A DNA stretch of 6,623 nucleotides from Deltaproteobacteria bacterium (lineage in GTDB: Bacteria; Desulfobacterota; DSM-4660; Desulfatiglandales; HGW-15). The first letter of the stretch is position 1, and every line of letters starts with the position of its first letter. The stretch spans positions 1 to 6,623 of the forward strand of contig JAFDHB010000187.1 of NCBI GenBank assembly GCA_019308985.1, read 5' to 3'. A program made the translations under genes and the position numbers. Below the pieces are notes generated by a model. It made no database searches, had not been told where the DNA came from, and saw nothing but the letters and a program-made list of their open reading frames with translations. Positions 1 to 6,427 of the stretch are shown here, in pieces.

Positions 1-238
1 AATTTGATTGAGCCTTGAGAAAAGACCCCCAGGGACCACAACAGCAAATACCATGAGCGCTATTTTCTTTTGGCATAAATGGGTGGAGCGGAAAAGATTT
101 GGGCAACAGCCTGTAGATGACCAATGACTCCCCGGGATATCGTCATACACATCACCGCTTCTTGCTAAGTTTGGCGCCGCCACCCTATGAGAGGAGTCCT
201 GGCCCAGCGAACCGGAAATCGCAAGCTGGAGCTTGCTC

Positions 239-268
239 TTACAGGATGTCTCGCTTGAGGCGTATAAT
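239..268 (+). promoter_or_regulatory. Candidate sigma70-type promoter for tRNA-Ala (consensus -10)
   Basis: A perfect TATAAT hexamer lies at 263-268. The best -35 match at an allowed spacing is weak: TTACAG at 239-244, 18 bases upstream. Initiation would fall near 275, giving a leader of about 40 bases before the tRNA. The -10 is excellent but the poor -35 leaves the call uncertain. It competes with the candidate at 274-302. Confidence 0.4.
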
Positions 269-273
269 ATGTG

Positions 274-302
274 TTGAAAAATGGAGGAGTTTGCTGTAAA
301 TA
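274..302 (+). promoter_or_regulatory. Alternative promoter for tRNA-Ala
   Basis: TTGAAA at 274-279 is followed, after 17 bases, by TAAATA at 297-302. Initiation would fall about 5 bases before the mature tRNA 5' end at 315, a plausible geometry for a stable-RNA gene. The -35 matches four of six consensus bases and the -10 is imperfect. The promoter at 239-268 may be used instead or in addition. Confidence 0.35.
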
Positions 303-314
303 TATGTTGCTTGT

Positions 315-390
315 GGGGATGTAGCTCAGTTGGGAGAGCGGTGCGTTCGCAACGCACAGGTCGCCGGTTCGAATCCGGTCATCTCCACCA
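315..390 (+). tRNA. tRNA-Ala (anticodon CGC)
   Basis: The 76-base sequence folds as a full cloverleaf. The 7-bp acceptor stem is 315-321 with 380-386, the D stem starts GCTC, the anticodon stem GTGCG/CGCAC closes loop TTCGCAA, the variable loop is 5 bases, and the T arm has the invariant TTCGAAT loop. The anticodon CGC at 348-350 reads the alanine codon GCG. The third acceptor pair is G3:U70, the known alanyl-tRNA synthetase identity element, which independently supports alanine. The discriminator is A and CCA is encoded at 388-390. No clear intrinsic terminator follows, so it may be processed from a longer transcript that continues into hisB. Confidence 0.97.
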
Positions 391-522
391 TTTTATTGCG
401 GGCACGTCCAGGGGCGCCCCATAGGTTTTAGGGCCGTGGAACCCTACACCTCACCTCACTCTTGGCGATAGGCCTGGTCGCACGCCATAGGCCATGGGTT
501 GCCCGGGAAGAGAAGTCAGAGC

Positions 523-1113
523 ATGGAAAGAAAGACATTGATTGAAAGAAAGACCAAGGAAACAGAAATCACCTTAAGGCTTGATATTGACGGAAATGGT
601 ATTTCAAACATAGATACAGGTATTCCTTTCATGGATCATATGCTGACCTTGATGTCTGCCCATGGATTCATGGACATGGAGTTGACAGCCAGGGGAGATA
701 TCCAGATAGATTACCATCACACCATCGAAGATTTGGGCATCTGTCTCGGGAAGGCCCTTGACCAGGCACTGGGCGACAAGAAGGGCATAAGGAGGTACGG
801 CGAAGCGACTGTTCCCATGGACGAGGCCCTCGCCAGGGTCGCCCTTGATCTATCCAGCAGGCCCTTTCTGGCCTATCGAGTGTCGCTGAAGAAGACCAAG
901 GCGGGGACCTTTGATATAAACCTTTTCAAGGAATTCTTTCGTTCCCTGTCAAACCATTCGGGCATGACCCTGCACATCGATCTTTTTTCAGGGGAAGATG
1001 CACATCATGCTGCTGAGGCTGTTTTCAAGGCCTTTGCCAGGGCCCTGGACCGGGCAACAAGCATGGAGCCCAGACTGAAGGGTGCGGTTCCGTCCACCAA
1101 GGGCGTGCTCTAA
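523..1113 (+). CDS. hisB: Imidazoleglycerol-phosphate dehydratase
   Basis: This gene encodes the cytoplasmic manganese enzyme that converts imidazole glycerol phosphate to imidazole acetol phosphate in histidine biosynthesis. The 196-residue product matches the usual length of the monofunctional dehydratase, so there is no fused histidinol-phosphatase domain. Family hallmarks in order are the R-x-T-x-E-T start, TGIPFMDHML (32-41), HHTIED (65-70), SNHSG (143-147), HHAAE (161-165) and the C-terminal VPSTKGVL. The duplicated HH-x-x-E/D motifs supply the metal-binding histidines and acids. I chose ATG 523 because the family begins immediately before the RKT..ET block. An in-frame TTG at 499 would add eight residues without family support. 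A purine-rich stretch at 506-513 is the only, rather distant, ribosome-site candidate. hisA follows after 27 bases, so the two are probably co-transcribed. Confidence 0.96.
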   Translation: MERKTLIERKTKETEITLRLDIDGNGISNIDTGIPFMDHMLTLMSAHGFMDMELTARGDIQIDYHHTIEDLGICLGKALDQALGDKKGIRRYGEATVPMDEALARVALDLSSRPFLAYRVSLKKTKAGTFDINLFKEFFRSLSNHSGMTLHIDLFSGEDAHHAAEAVFKAFARALDRATSMEPRLKGAVPSTKGVL

Positions 1114-1140
1114 GCTAACTTTCCCGAAGGCCAGAAGAAA

Positions 1141-1881
1141 TTGCTGATCATTCCCGCCATAGACCTCAAGAACGGACGTTGTGTCAGGCTGAAACAGGGT
1201 GTGTTTTCAGATGAGACGGTATACTCCGACCGGCCTGCGGAGGTCGCACGGATGTGGGTCGAAAAGGGAGCCGAAAGGCTTCACATCGTGGACCTCGACG
1301 GGGCCCTTGAAGGCAGGCCTTTGAACGAAGACATTATTAGGGACATAGTGGAGTCAGCGGGGGTCCCTGTTCAACTGGGGGGCGGGATAAGGGACCTTGA
1401 GACCATTGAGACCTATTTCTCCCTGGGTATCAGATTCCTTATACTCGGCACCATGGCTTACAGGGATCCTGATCTTTTCAGGTCCGCCTGCGAGAGGTTC
1501 CCTGGAAAGATAATCCTTGCAATAGACGCGAGGAATAATGAGGTGGCGATCCAGGGATGGACAGAGGCGACAAGAATGAGCCCGATCGAAATGGCCGCAC
1601 ATTACGAAGGGTTCCCTATCTCGGCGGTCATATACACGGACATAGGGAGAGACGGGATGGAAACCGGGCCGAACATAGAGGCAACTCGTAGGCTCGCCGA
1701 ATCTACGCACATACCGGTCATAATCTCAGGAGGCATATCAGGGCAGGGAGACATAAAGAAGGTGTTACCACTGCGGCGTTATGGGGTGATTGGTGTAATA
1801 ACAGGAAGAGCGCTTTACGAAGGCAAGCTGGGCCTTGAGCAGGCCGTTCGGCTCGCGAGGGATGTGGAAAAGGGGATGTAA
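1141..1881 (+). CDS. hisA: ProFAR isomerase (HisA)
   Basis: HisA is a TIM-barrel enzyme that performs the Amadori-type isomerisation of ProFAR to PRFAR, the step before the HisH-HisF synthase. The 246-residue product has the family's normal length. Visible landmarks are the opening IIPAIDLKNG with catalytic Asp8, LGGGIRD (79-85, phosphate site), LAIDAR (126-131) with the second catalytic Asp129, YTDIGRDG (165-172), ISGGIS (195-200) and TGRALYEG (221-228). These two half-barrel repeats with paired aspartates are diagnostic. The start codon is TTG: no ATG is available, and this TTG places the conserved IIPAIDL at the expected N-terminus, with GAAGG (1126-1130) as a ribosome site 10 bases upstream. 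HisH is not encoded between hisB and hisA, and hisF does not follow, unlike many his operons. Confidence 0.96.
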   Translation: MLIIPAIDLKNGRCVRLKQGVFSDETVYSDRPAEVARMWVEKGAERLHIVDLDGALEGRPLNEDIIRDIVESAGVPVQLGGGIRDLETIETYFSLGIRFLILGTMAYRDPDLFRSACERFPGKIILAIDARNNEVAIQGWTEATRMSPIEMAAHYEGFPISAVIYTDIGRDGMETGPNIEATRRLAESTHIPVIISGGISGQGDIKKVLPLRRYGVIGVITGRALYEGKLGLEQAVRLARDVEKGM

Positions 1882-1909
1882 TGGCCCCCTGGCCCAGAGA
1901 AAATGTGCG

Positions 1910-1954
1910 TTTTTTCGTCTTTTTTCTTGACTTTGTCTCAAAGTTTAATATACT
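1910..1954 (+). promoter_or_regulatory. Sigma70-type promoter for yqeY with phased T-tracts
   Basis: TTGACT (1927-1932) and TATACT (1949-1954) are separated by 16 bases, each matching five of six consensus bases. Immediately upstream are two T6 runs (1910-1915 and 1920-1925) exactly one helical turn apart. These resemble an UP element or a curved AT-rich enhancer of promoter strength. Initiation near 1961 gives a leader of about 30 bases before the yqeY ATG. The element lies between the hisA stop and yqeY, so yqeY is probably uncoupled from the his genes. Confidence 0.7.
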
Positions 1955-1991
1955 AAATGTTTATCCTTTCTTAAGACGATTCCGGGCAAAA

Positions 1992-2447
1992 ATGGCACTA
2001 GAAAAACAGATTACAAGCGACCTCAAGGAGGCCATGAGGGCAAAGGATGAATTGCGCACCTCCTGCCTCAGGATGCTCAAAACGGCCATAAAAAACAAGC
2101 AGGTCGAAAAGGGTGACAACCTAAGCGACCAAGAAATTCATTCTGTTATATCCTCTTTGGTCAAGAGGGGGAAGCAGTCGGTCGAAGAGTTTAGAAAGGG
2201 CGGTCGCGAAGACCTGGCGAACAAAGAAGAAAGGGAACTGAAGATCCTGTATGGCTATCTGCCGGAACAACTGGATCCAGCGGAAATAGAGAAGACCTTG
2301 CGGGAAATAATTGCAGAACTCTCTGCTGCCGGCACCAAGGATCTGGGAAGGGTGATGAAGGTTGCCATGACTCGCATGGCAGGAAAGGTCCAGGGCAAAG
2401 AAGTCAACCAGATAGCCAAGAAATTGCTGGAACAAGGCCCTGCTTGA
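1992..2447 (+). CDS. yqeY: GatB/YqeY domain protein
   Basis: This small cytoplasmic, mostly helical protein belongs to the YqeY family, which shares a domain with the tail of the GatB subunit of Asp/Glu-tRNA amidotransferase. A tRNA-related role is assumed for the family but not firmly established. The 151-residue product fits the usual ~150. Recognisable features are an amphipathic N-terminal helix (ITSDLKEAMRAKD), the KRGKQSVEEFRKGGREDL block (58-75), YLPEQL (89-94) and the DLGRVMKV segment (117-124) ahead of a conserved GKVQGKEV. I prefer ATG 1992. The frame is open back to an ATG at 1881 that overlaps the hisA stop, but those 37 extra codons run through a strong promoter and lack family resemblance. 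The ribosome site before 1992 is poor. Genes of this family commonly sit beside rpsU and dnaG. Confidence 0.9.
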   Translation: MALEKQITSDLKEAMRAKDELRTSCLRMLKTAIKNKQVEKGDNLSDQEIHSVISSLVKRGKQSVEEFRKGGREDLANKEERELKILYGYLPEQLDPAEIEKTLREIIAELSAAGTKDLGRVMKVAMTRMAGKVQGKEVNQIAKKLLEQGPA

Positions 2448-2498
2448 TCCGCTCATACCGCTTTTTCCGGACAAAGCCGAGGGCCTTTAGCACAAATT

Positions 2499-2543
2499 TC
2501 TCAACGGGTGAGATTGTTGATAATGATCAACCCTTGTTCGAGA
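2499..2543 (+). repeat. Imperfect inverted repeat between yqeY and its terminator
   Basis: A perfect inner hairpin, GTTGAT (2516-2521) and ATCAAC (2526-2531) with loop AATG, is nested in a bulged outer stem. TCTC (2499-2502) pairs with GAGA (2540-2543), AAC (2503-2505) with GTT (2536-2538), and GGG (2506-2508) with CCC (2531-2533, sharing one base with the inner stem). It lies in the yqeY 3' untranslated region just before the intrinsic terminator. It could stabilise the transcript end or be chance structure. Confidence 0.35.
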
Positions 2544-2551
2544 GTACTGAA

Positions 2552-2579
2552 CTCCTTCTTTCACTGAAGGGGTTTTTTT
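2552..2579 (+). terminator. Intrinsic terminator after yqeY
   Basis: A 7-bp stem (2552-2558 with 2566-2572, one G-U pair) closes a 7-base loop and is followed directly by seven T residues at 2573-2579. The A residues before the stem can extend the pairing with the T run. This is a textbook Rho-independent terminator. It is about 105 bases past the yqeY stop and separates yqeY from dnaG-rpoD unless readthrough or antitermination occurs. Confidence 0.88.
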
Positions 2580-2600
2580 AATGGCAACACATTACCCCGG

Positions 2601-2717
2601 CTCTTCGAAAAGAGGCACCGTAGAAAAGAATCTGCTGAAAACACAATATGTTGTAATTCTCCTCCAGATATGATACAAGATATGCTGATTTTCTCTACGC
2701 CGAGGCCAGATTCTTTT
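2601..2717 (+). promoter_or_regulatory. Structured leader upstream of dnaG
   Basis: This gene-free stretch before dnaG carries three inverted repeats. CTCTT (2601-2605) pairs with AAGAG (2610-2614) across a CGAA loop. An exact 11-bp repeat pairs 2624-2634 with 2707-2717. A second stem pairs 2619-2624 with 2694-2699 and can extend over a mismatch to 2629 and 2689. The last two share bases 2624-2629 and cannot form together. I found no convincing promoter here: TATGAT (2669-2674) is a good -10 without a matching -35. The rest up to the dnaG start shows nothing further. A cis-regulatory role is inferred only from the pairing pattern. Confidence 0.35.
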
Positions 2718-2789
2718 ACCAATATTTTTGTGGGCCATTGCCGGGGATAAGATTTCTTTTGAAGCCATCAGGGTTTGTATTTGTCTAAA

Positions 2790-4541
2790 ATGGAGACATA
2801 CCAGTCAGCCAAGGAAGAGATAAGACGAGCCGTTGATATCGTTGATCTCATCGGGCAGTTTGTCCGGCTAAAAAAGGCGGGGCAAAATTATGTGGGACTT
2901 TGCCCTTTTCATTCTGAAAAGGACCCCTCCTTTACGGTCAGCCCCTCAAAGGCCATGTTTCACTGTTTTGGTTGCAAGAAGGGGGGAGACGTCTTTGCCT
3001 TCTGGATGGAGTATTACAAGATGTCCTTCGCCGAAGCCATGAGGGACCTTGCCGAAAAGTACCATATCCCCCTTCCCAAAGGCTCCGACAGGGGGCCCGA
3101 CAGGGACAAGGGGGATCTAAAGAGGGAACTTTACAGGCTGAACCAATTGGCAGCCGAATATTACCACCACGCCCTTATGGAATCCAAGGAAGGAGGCCCC
3201 TGTAACGACTACCTTGAAAAGAGGGGGATCTCCAAGGACATCGTCCGAGAGTTCAAGATAGGATTTGCGCCGAACAAATGGGATGGGTTGACCCGATATC
3301 TTACCACCAAGAATGAAGACATGGAAAAGGCTGTCCAGGCCGGACTCATTATCTCCGGGAAAAAGGGAGGATACTATGATCGCTTTCGGGGCAGGGTCAT
3401 CTTCCCTATCTTGGATCTGAAAGAACGAGTCGTGGGCTTTGGGGCCAGGGTGTTGGATAATACCCTTCCCAAGTATATTAATACCCCCGATACCCCCATA
3501 TTTCACAAGGGAGAACTTTTGTATGGTCTCCACGCGGCTCACAGGAGGATCAGGGAGGCGGGCAGGGCCGTTATCGTGGAAGGGTACACCGATGTCCTTT
3601 CCTTAAGGTTGCACGGCTTCAACGAGGCGGTTGCAACCCTGGGCACTGCTCTTACCAACCACCATATCAGGGCGCTCAAGGGGTATGCACGGGAGGCAAT
3701 TGTCATCTTTGATTCTGATACAGCGGGCAGGTCTGCAGCCTTGAAAAGCCTCTCCCATTTCCTTAAGGAGGGTTTGCCCCCAAAGGTCGTTATCCTCCCT
3801 GAAAAGGAGGATCCTGACAGTTTTGTCAACAAGCATGGGGTAAAAGGCTTCTTGGCCCTCTTGGAACAGGGTATGCCCATGTTTGATTATTACCTTGATT
3901 CCAAGCTCTCCGGGAAAGATGATCAAATAGAAGCCAAGCTGGAGTCCCTGCAAGATATTTTCGCACTCCTTGCAGATCTCAAGAGCGAGGCACAGCGCTC
4001 ATTCTATGTAAGGCGGATCGCCGGGGCCCTCAATGTCTCCGAGACTGCAATTTCCAGGGAGCTCCAGAAATCCAGGTTCGGCACATCATTTGAAACCGGA
4101 AGTCACAAGGCTCAGGACAAATACTCTGTCAACAGGGCCAAGAACCTTGATGATTGCTATTTGCTGAACATAGTGGTCCATCACCCTGACATAGCGGAAA
4201 GGCTGTTGAACAAAGATATCAGGTTTCTCCTTTCTGATCCGCTGGTACTGGAAATTTTTCAATGCGTGGTTAAAATTTATAAATTGGAAGGTAAAATCTC
4301 ACCTGAAAGCGTACTCGAATCCTTGGAAACAGACGAAGCCAGGGGGCGGCTCAGGGAGGCACTGATGTCGCCCTCCATGTTTTCCAGGGACATGGCTCAA
4401 CAGGCCGTCACAGGATTTGAAGACAAGATCCAAAGAAGAAAGCTGGCCGAGGAGTTTAATAAGGCCGGAGAGGGCGAAAGCCTCGAAGTCTCTAAAAGGA
4501 TCTTGGAATACAAGAGAAATAGGCAAATAAAGACCTTGTAA
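2790..4541 (+). CDS. dnaG: DNA primase DnaG
   Basis: DnaG synthesises the RNA primers for replication and is recruited to the fork by the DnaB helicase. The 583-residue product has all three family domains. The N-terminal zinc-binding domain has ligands C38, H41, C59 and C62 (CPFH...HCFGC). The RNA-polymerase core includes DRFRGRV (197-203), KYINTP (229-234) and the TOPRIM motifs EGYTD (264-268) and DSD (308-310), whose acidic residues bind catalytic metals. The helical C-terminal helicase-interaction region runs from about 440 to the end. The start is uncertain: ATG 2790 fits the family, but the only Shine-Dalgarno-like bases, AGGG (2770-2773), are better spaced for an in-frame TTG at 2781, which would add three residues. 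Either way the site is weak. rpoD follows after 27 bases, so the two are probably one operon. Confidence 0.97.
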   Translation: METYQSAKEEIRRAVDIVDLIGQFVRLKKAGQNYVGLCPFHSEKDPSFTVSPSKAMFHCFGCKKGGDVFAFWMEYYKMSFAEAMRDLAEKYHIPLPKGSDRGPDRDKGDLKRELYRLNQLAAEYYHHALMESKEGGPCNDYLEKRGISKDIVREFKIGFAPNKWDGLTRYLTTKNEDMEKAVQAGLIISGKKGGYYDRFRGRVIFPILDLKERVVGFGARVLDNTLPKYINTPDTPIFHKGELLYGLHAAHRRIREAGRAVIVEGYTDVLSLRLHGFNEAVATLGTALTNHHIRALKGYAREAIVIFDSDTAGRSAALKSLSHFLKEGLPPKVVILPEKEDPDSFVNKHGVKGFLALLEQGMPMFDYYLDSKLSGKDDQIEAKLESLQDIFALLADLKSEAQRSFYVRRIAGALNVSETAISRELQKSRFGTSFETGSHKAQDKYSVNRAKNLDDCYLLNIVVHHPDIAERLLNKDIRFLLSDPLVLEIFQCVVKIYKLEGKISPESVLESLETDEARGRLREALMSPSMFSRDMAQQAVTGFEDKIQRRKLAEEFNKAGEGESLEVSKRILEYKRNRQIKTL

Positions 4542-4562
4542 AAGTATTGAACTTTTAGGAGG
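4539..4562 (+). promoter_or_regulatory. dnaG-rpoD junction hairpin and rpoD ribosome site
   Basis: A perfect 7-bp A/T-rich inverted repeat (4539-4545 with 4551-4557, loop ATTGA) begins in the dnaG stop codon and ends on the first base of a consensus AGGAGG (4557-4562), six bases before the rpoD ATG. The Shine-Dalgarno sequence is far stronger than that of dnaG, which would favour sigma-factor over primase translation from a shared mRNA. The hairpin could also mark an RNase processing site, as is known between dnaG and rpoD in E. coli. That extension to this sequence is inference. Confidence 0.55.
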
Positions 4563-4568
4563 AATTAA

Positions 4569-6341
4569 ATGGGCAACAATAATTCTGATACCGACATGGT
4601 CAACTTGAAACGACTTATCGATATGGGCAAAGACAAGGGTTATATCACCTACGAAGAGCTGAATGACGATCTACCCGATGATGTCGTCTCCTCCGAGTAC
4701 ATCGATGACCTCATGATGATGTTCGAAGAACTGGATATTATGGTGATCGATGAGGCATCGAGGGAGGAGATCGAAAAATCCAAGAGGCTGAAGAAGAGGA
4801 AAAAGAAGGCCTTGGAGAGGGAGAATTTTCGTGCCGAGGTCCCTGACGGGACGTCCCGCGTCTCGGATCCCGTAAAGATGTACCTCAAGGAAATGGGGTG
4901 TATCTCTCTGCTGACCAGGGAAGGAGAAGTGGAAATAGCCAAGAGGATTGAGGCCGGGGAAAAAGAGGCCTTGAGCGCCTTCTTGCAATGCTGTGTAGGC
5001 ATAGAATACATCATCGAACTGGGCGAAAAGCTCAAGAGCGGTGAGATCAAACTGAAGGATGTCATCAATGACCTGGAAGATGAAGAGAGCTACACGCATG
5101 TAGGAGAAAAGAAGGATTCCATTATCAGCCTTATTGACCGGATCAAAGAGCTCCATGAAGAGTGTCGCACTGCAAGGCGTGAGATGTCCAAGAAGCGTTG
5201 CTCCGCTGCCAAGAAGAAGAAACTCGAGAAAAAGGCAGAGGAAGACAACAAGAAAATAGCCGAGCTGATCAATTCCTTCAAACTGGAAAAGAGCCAGCTC
5301 GACCGGATGGTGGAAAGACTGAGGGAGATTGTGCGCCGTGTTGAAGAAGCTGAAAAAGACCTCACTGATTGCATGCTGGCCGTTGGGGGCAAGCCTGTTT
5401 CCTACATCAAGAAGTGCTATTCACAGATTCCAAAGACGGCCAAAGACGACCAGTTGGTGTCCCCTCTCAAGATAAAAAAATCGGAGCTAAAGGCATTGAA
5501 AGCCAAGATTGACAGTGCGGAGAAATGTATCAAAGAGATAACCGAGCGCACCAGCATGATGCCGAGGGAACTCAGGGAAACCTTGAAAAATGTGGAGGAA
5601 AAGATAGAAAAATCCAAGCAGGCCAAGCGTGAGCTCATAGAGGCCAATCTGAGGCTGGTTGTCAGCATAGCGAAAAAATATACCAACCGGGGCCTCCAAT
5701 TCCTCGATCTCATCCAGGAAGGCAACATAGGCCTCATGAAGGCGGTGGACAAGTTTGAGTACCAGAGGGGTTACAAGTTCAGCACCTATGCAACATGGTG
5801 GATCAGGCAGGCCATAACCAGGGCAATAGCGGATCAGGCCAGGACGATCCGGATTCCTGTCCACATGATAGAGACCATCAACAAGCTGATAAGGACGTCA
5901 CGTTACCTGGTCCAGGAGCACGGCCGCGAGCCTACTCCCGAAGAAATAGCCGAGAAAATGGAGTTCCCCCTGGAAAAGGTGAGGAAGGTGCTGAAGATCG
6001 CCAAGGAGCCCATATCCCTGGAGACCCCCATCGGTGAGGAAGAAGACAGTCACCTGGGTGACTTCATAGAGGACAAGAAGATAATCTCTCCTGGCGATGC
6101 AGTAGTCAACCACAACCTGGGAGAGCAGACCCGTAAAGTCCTCACCACCTTGACCCCCAGGGAGGAAAAGGTTTTGCGAATGAGATTCGGCATAGGAGAA
6201 AAATCAGACCATACACTGGAAGAGGTGGGCCGGGACTTTAACGTGACCAGGGAAAGGATCAGACAGATAGAGGCCAAGGCTCTCAGAAAACTGCGACATC
6301 CGAGCAGGAGCAAGAAGCTGAAAAGCTTCCTGGAGAGATAG
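4569..6341 (+). CDS. rpoD: Primary sigma factor RpoD (sigma70)
   Basis: This is the housekeeping sigma subunit that directs RNA polymerase core to -35/-10 promoters. The 590-residue product carries every sigma70 group 1 region. Region 1.1 is about 10-62, acidic, with [13 protein letters not shown]. Region 1.2 is about 98-130 ([12 protein letters not shown]). A long, charged, probably coiled-coil non-conserved region covers about 135-345. Region 2 is 352-440, with [16 protein letters not shown] and the -10-recognising [15 protein letters not shown]. Region 3 is about 441-505. Region 4 is 525-590, with the helix-turn-helix [20 protein letters not shown] that reads the -35 element. The presence of region 1.1 and the full length distinguish it from alternative sigmas. 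ATG 4569 is fixed by AGGAGG six bases upstream. All eight cysteines fall between residues 111 and 320. No terminator is evident after the stop, so some transcripts may continue into the downstream tRNA. Confidence 0.98.
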   Translation: MGNNNSDTDMVNLKRLIDMGKDKGYITYEELNDDLPDDVVSSEYIDDLMMMFEELDIMVIDEASREEIEKSKRLKKRKKKALERENFRAEVPDGTSRVSDPVKMYLKEMGCISLLTREGEVEIAKRIEAGEKEALSAFLQCCVGIEYIIELGEKLKSGEIKLKDVINDLEDEESYTHVGEKKDSIISLIDRIKELHEECRTARREMSKKRCSAAKKKKLEKKAEEDNKKIAELINSFKLEKSQLDRMVERLREIVRRVEEAEKDLTDCMLAVGGKPVSYIKKCYSQIPKTAKDDQLVSPLKIKKSELKALKAKIDSAEKCIKEITERTSMMPRELRETLKNVEEKIEKSKQAKRELIEANLRLVVSIAKKYTNRGLQFLDLIQEGNIGLMKAVDKFEYQRGYKFSTYATWWIRQAITRAIADQARTIRIPVHMIETINKLIRTSRYLVQEHGREPTPEEIAEKMEFPLEKVRKVLKIAKEPISLETPIGEEEDSHLGDFIEDKKIISPGDAVVNHNLGEQTRKVLTTLTPREEKVLRMRFGIGEKSDHTLEEVGRDFNVTRERIRQIEAKALRKLRHPSRSKKLKSFLER

Positions 6342-6375
6342 GACGGTCTCGCTGCGACAACAATTTTGATTTCAC

Positions 6376-6404
6376 TTGACAGACCAGGAAACAATTTGCA
6401 TTAT
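6376..6404 (+). promoter_or_regulatory. Promoter for the CAU tRNA
   Basis: A perfect TTGACA (6376-6381) is followed after 17 bases by CATTAT (6399-6404), which retains the critical A2 and T6 of the -10. Initiation near 6411 leaves a leader of under 20 bases before the mature tRNA end at 6428. The tRNA is therefore probably transcribed independently of rpoD. Confidence 0.65.
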
Positions 6405-6427
6405 TAATATGTTCGGAAAACTCCTAA

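Larger units (their letters stand above)
1..314. other. Gene-free region upstream of tRNA-Ala
   Basis: No convincing protein-coding gene is visible here. On the + strand all three frames hit a stop within the first 18 bases, so at most the last few codons of an upstream gene could be present. An open frame from 117 to 299 has no Shine-Dalgarno sequence, a low-complexity basic and proline-rich translation and no family resemblance, so I treat it as chance. Visible structure consists of a perfect 6-bp hairpin (221-226 with 231-236, loop TGGA) and a possible enclosing 5-bp pairing (197-201 with 242-246). The 3' part holds the candidate tRNA promoters listed separately. Confidence 0.6.

Noticed and set aside
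1..76. Minus-strand frames open to the left edge, with ATG at 76-74 and another at 54-52
   Set aside because: Two different frames are open over fewer than 80 bases, neither has a ribosome site, and the translations are not recognisable. This length is expected by chance.
117..299. 60-codon open frame on the + strand before tRNA-Ala
   Set aside because: It has no Shine-Dalgarno sequence, the translation is basic, proline-rich and unlike any family I know, and it overlaps the candidate tRNA promoters.
494..541. Short frame starting in CCATGG that overlaps the hisB start, considered as a his leader peptide
   Set aside because: It encodes only 15 residues with a single histidine and has no terminator/antiterminator arrangement, so it is not a credible attenuator.
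1871..1925. T-rich stretch after hisA considered as a hisA terminator
   Set aside because: The nearest GGGG/CCCC pairing is about 20 bases before the first T run and has only four pairs. The T runs are better explained as part of the yqeY promoter.
4649..5156. Long minus-strand open frames opposite rpoD (139 and 161 codons)
   Set aside because: They are shadows of the sense codon pattern of rpoD, with Ser/Leu/Phe-rich translations, no family signal and no ribosome sites.
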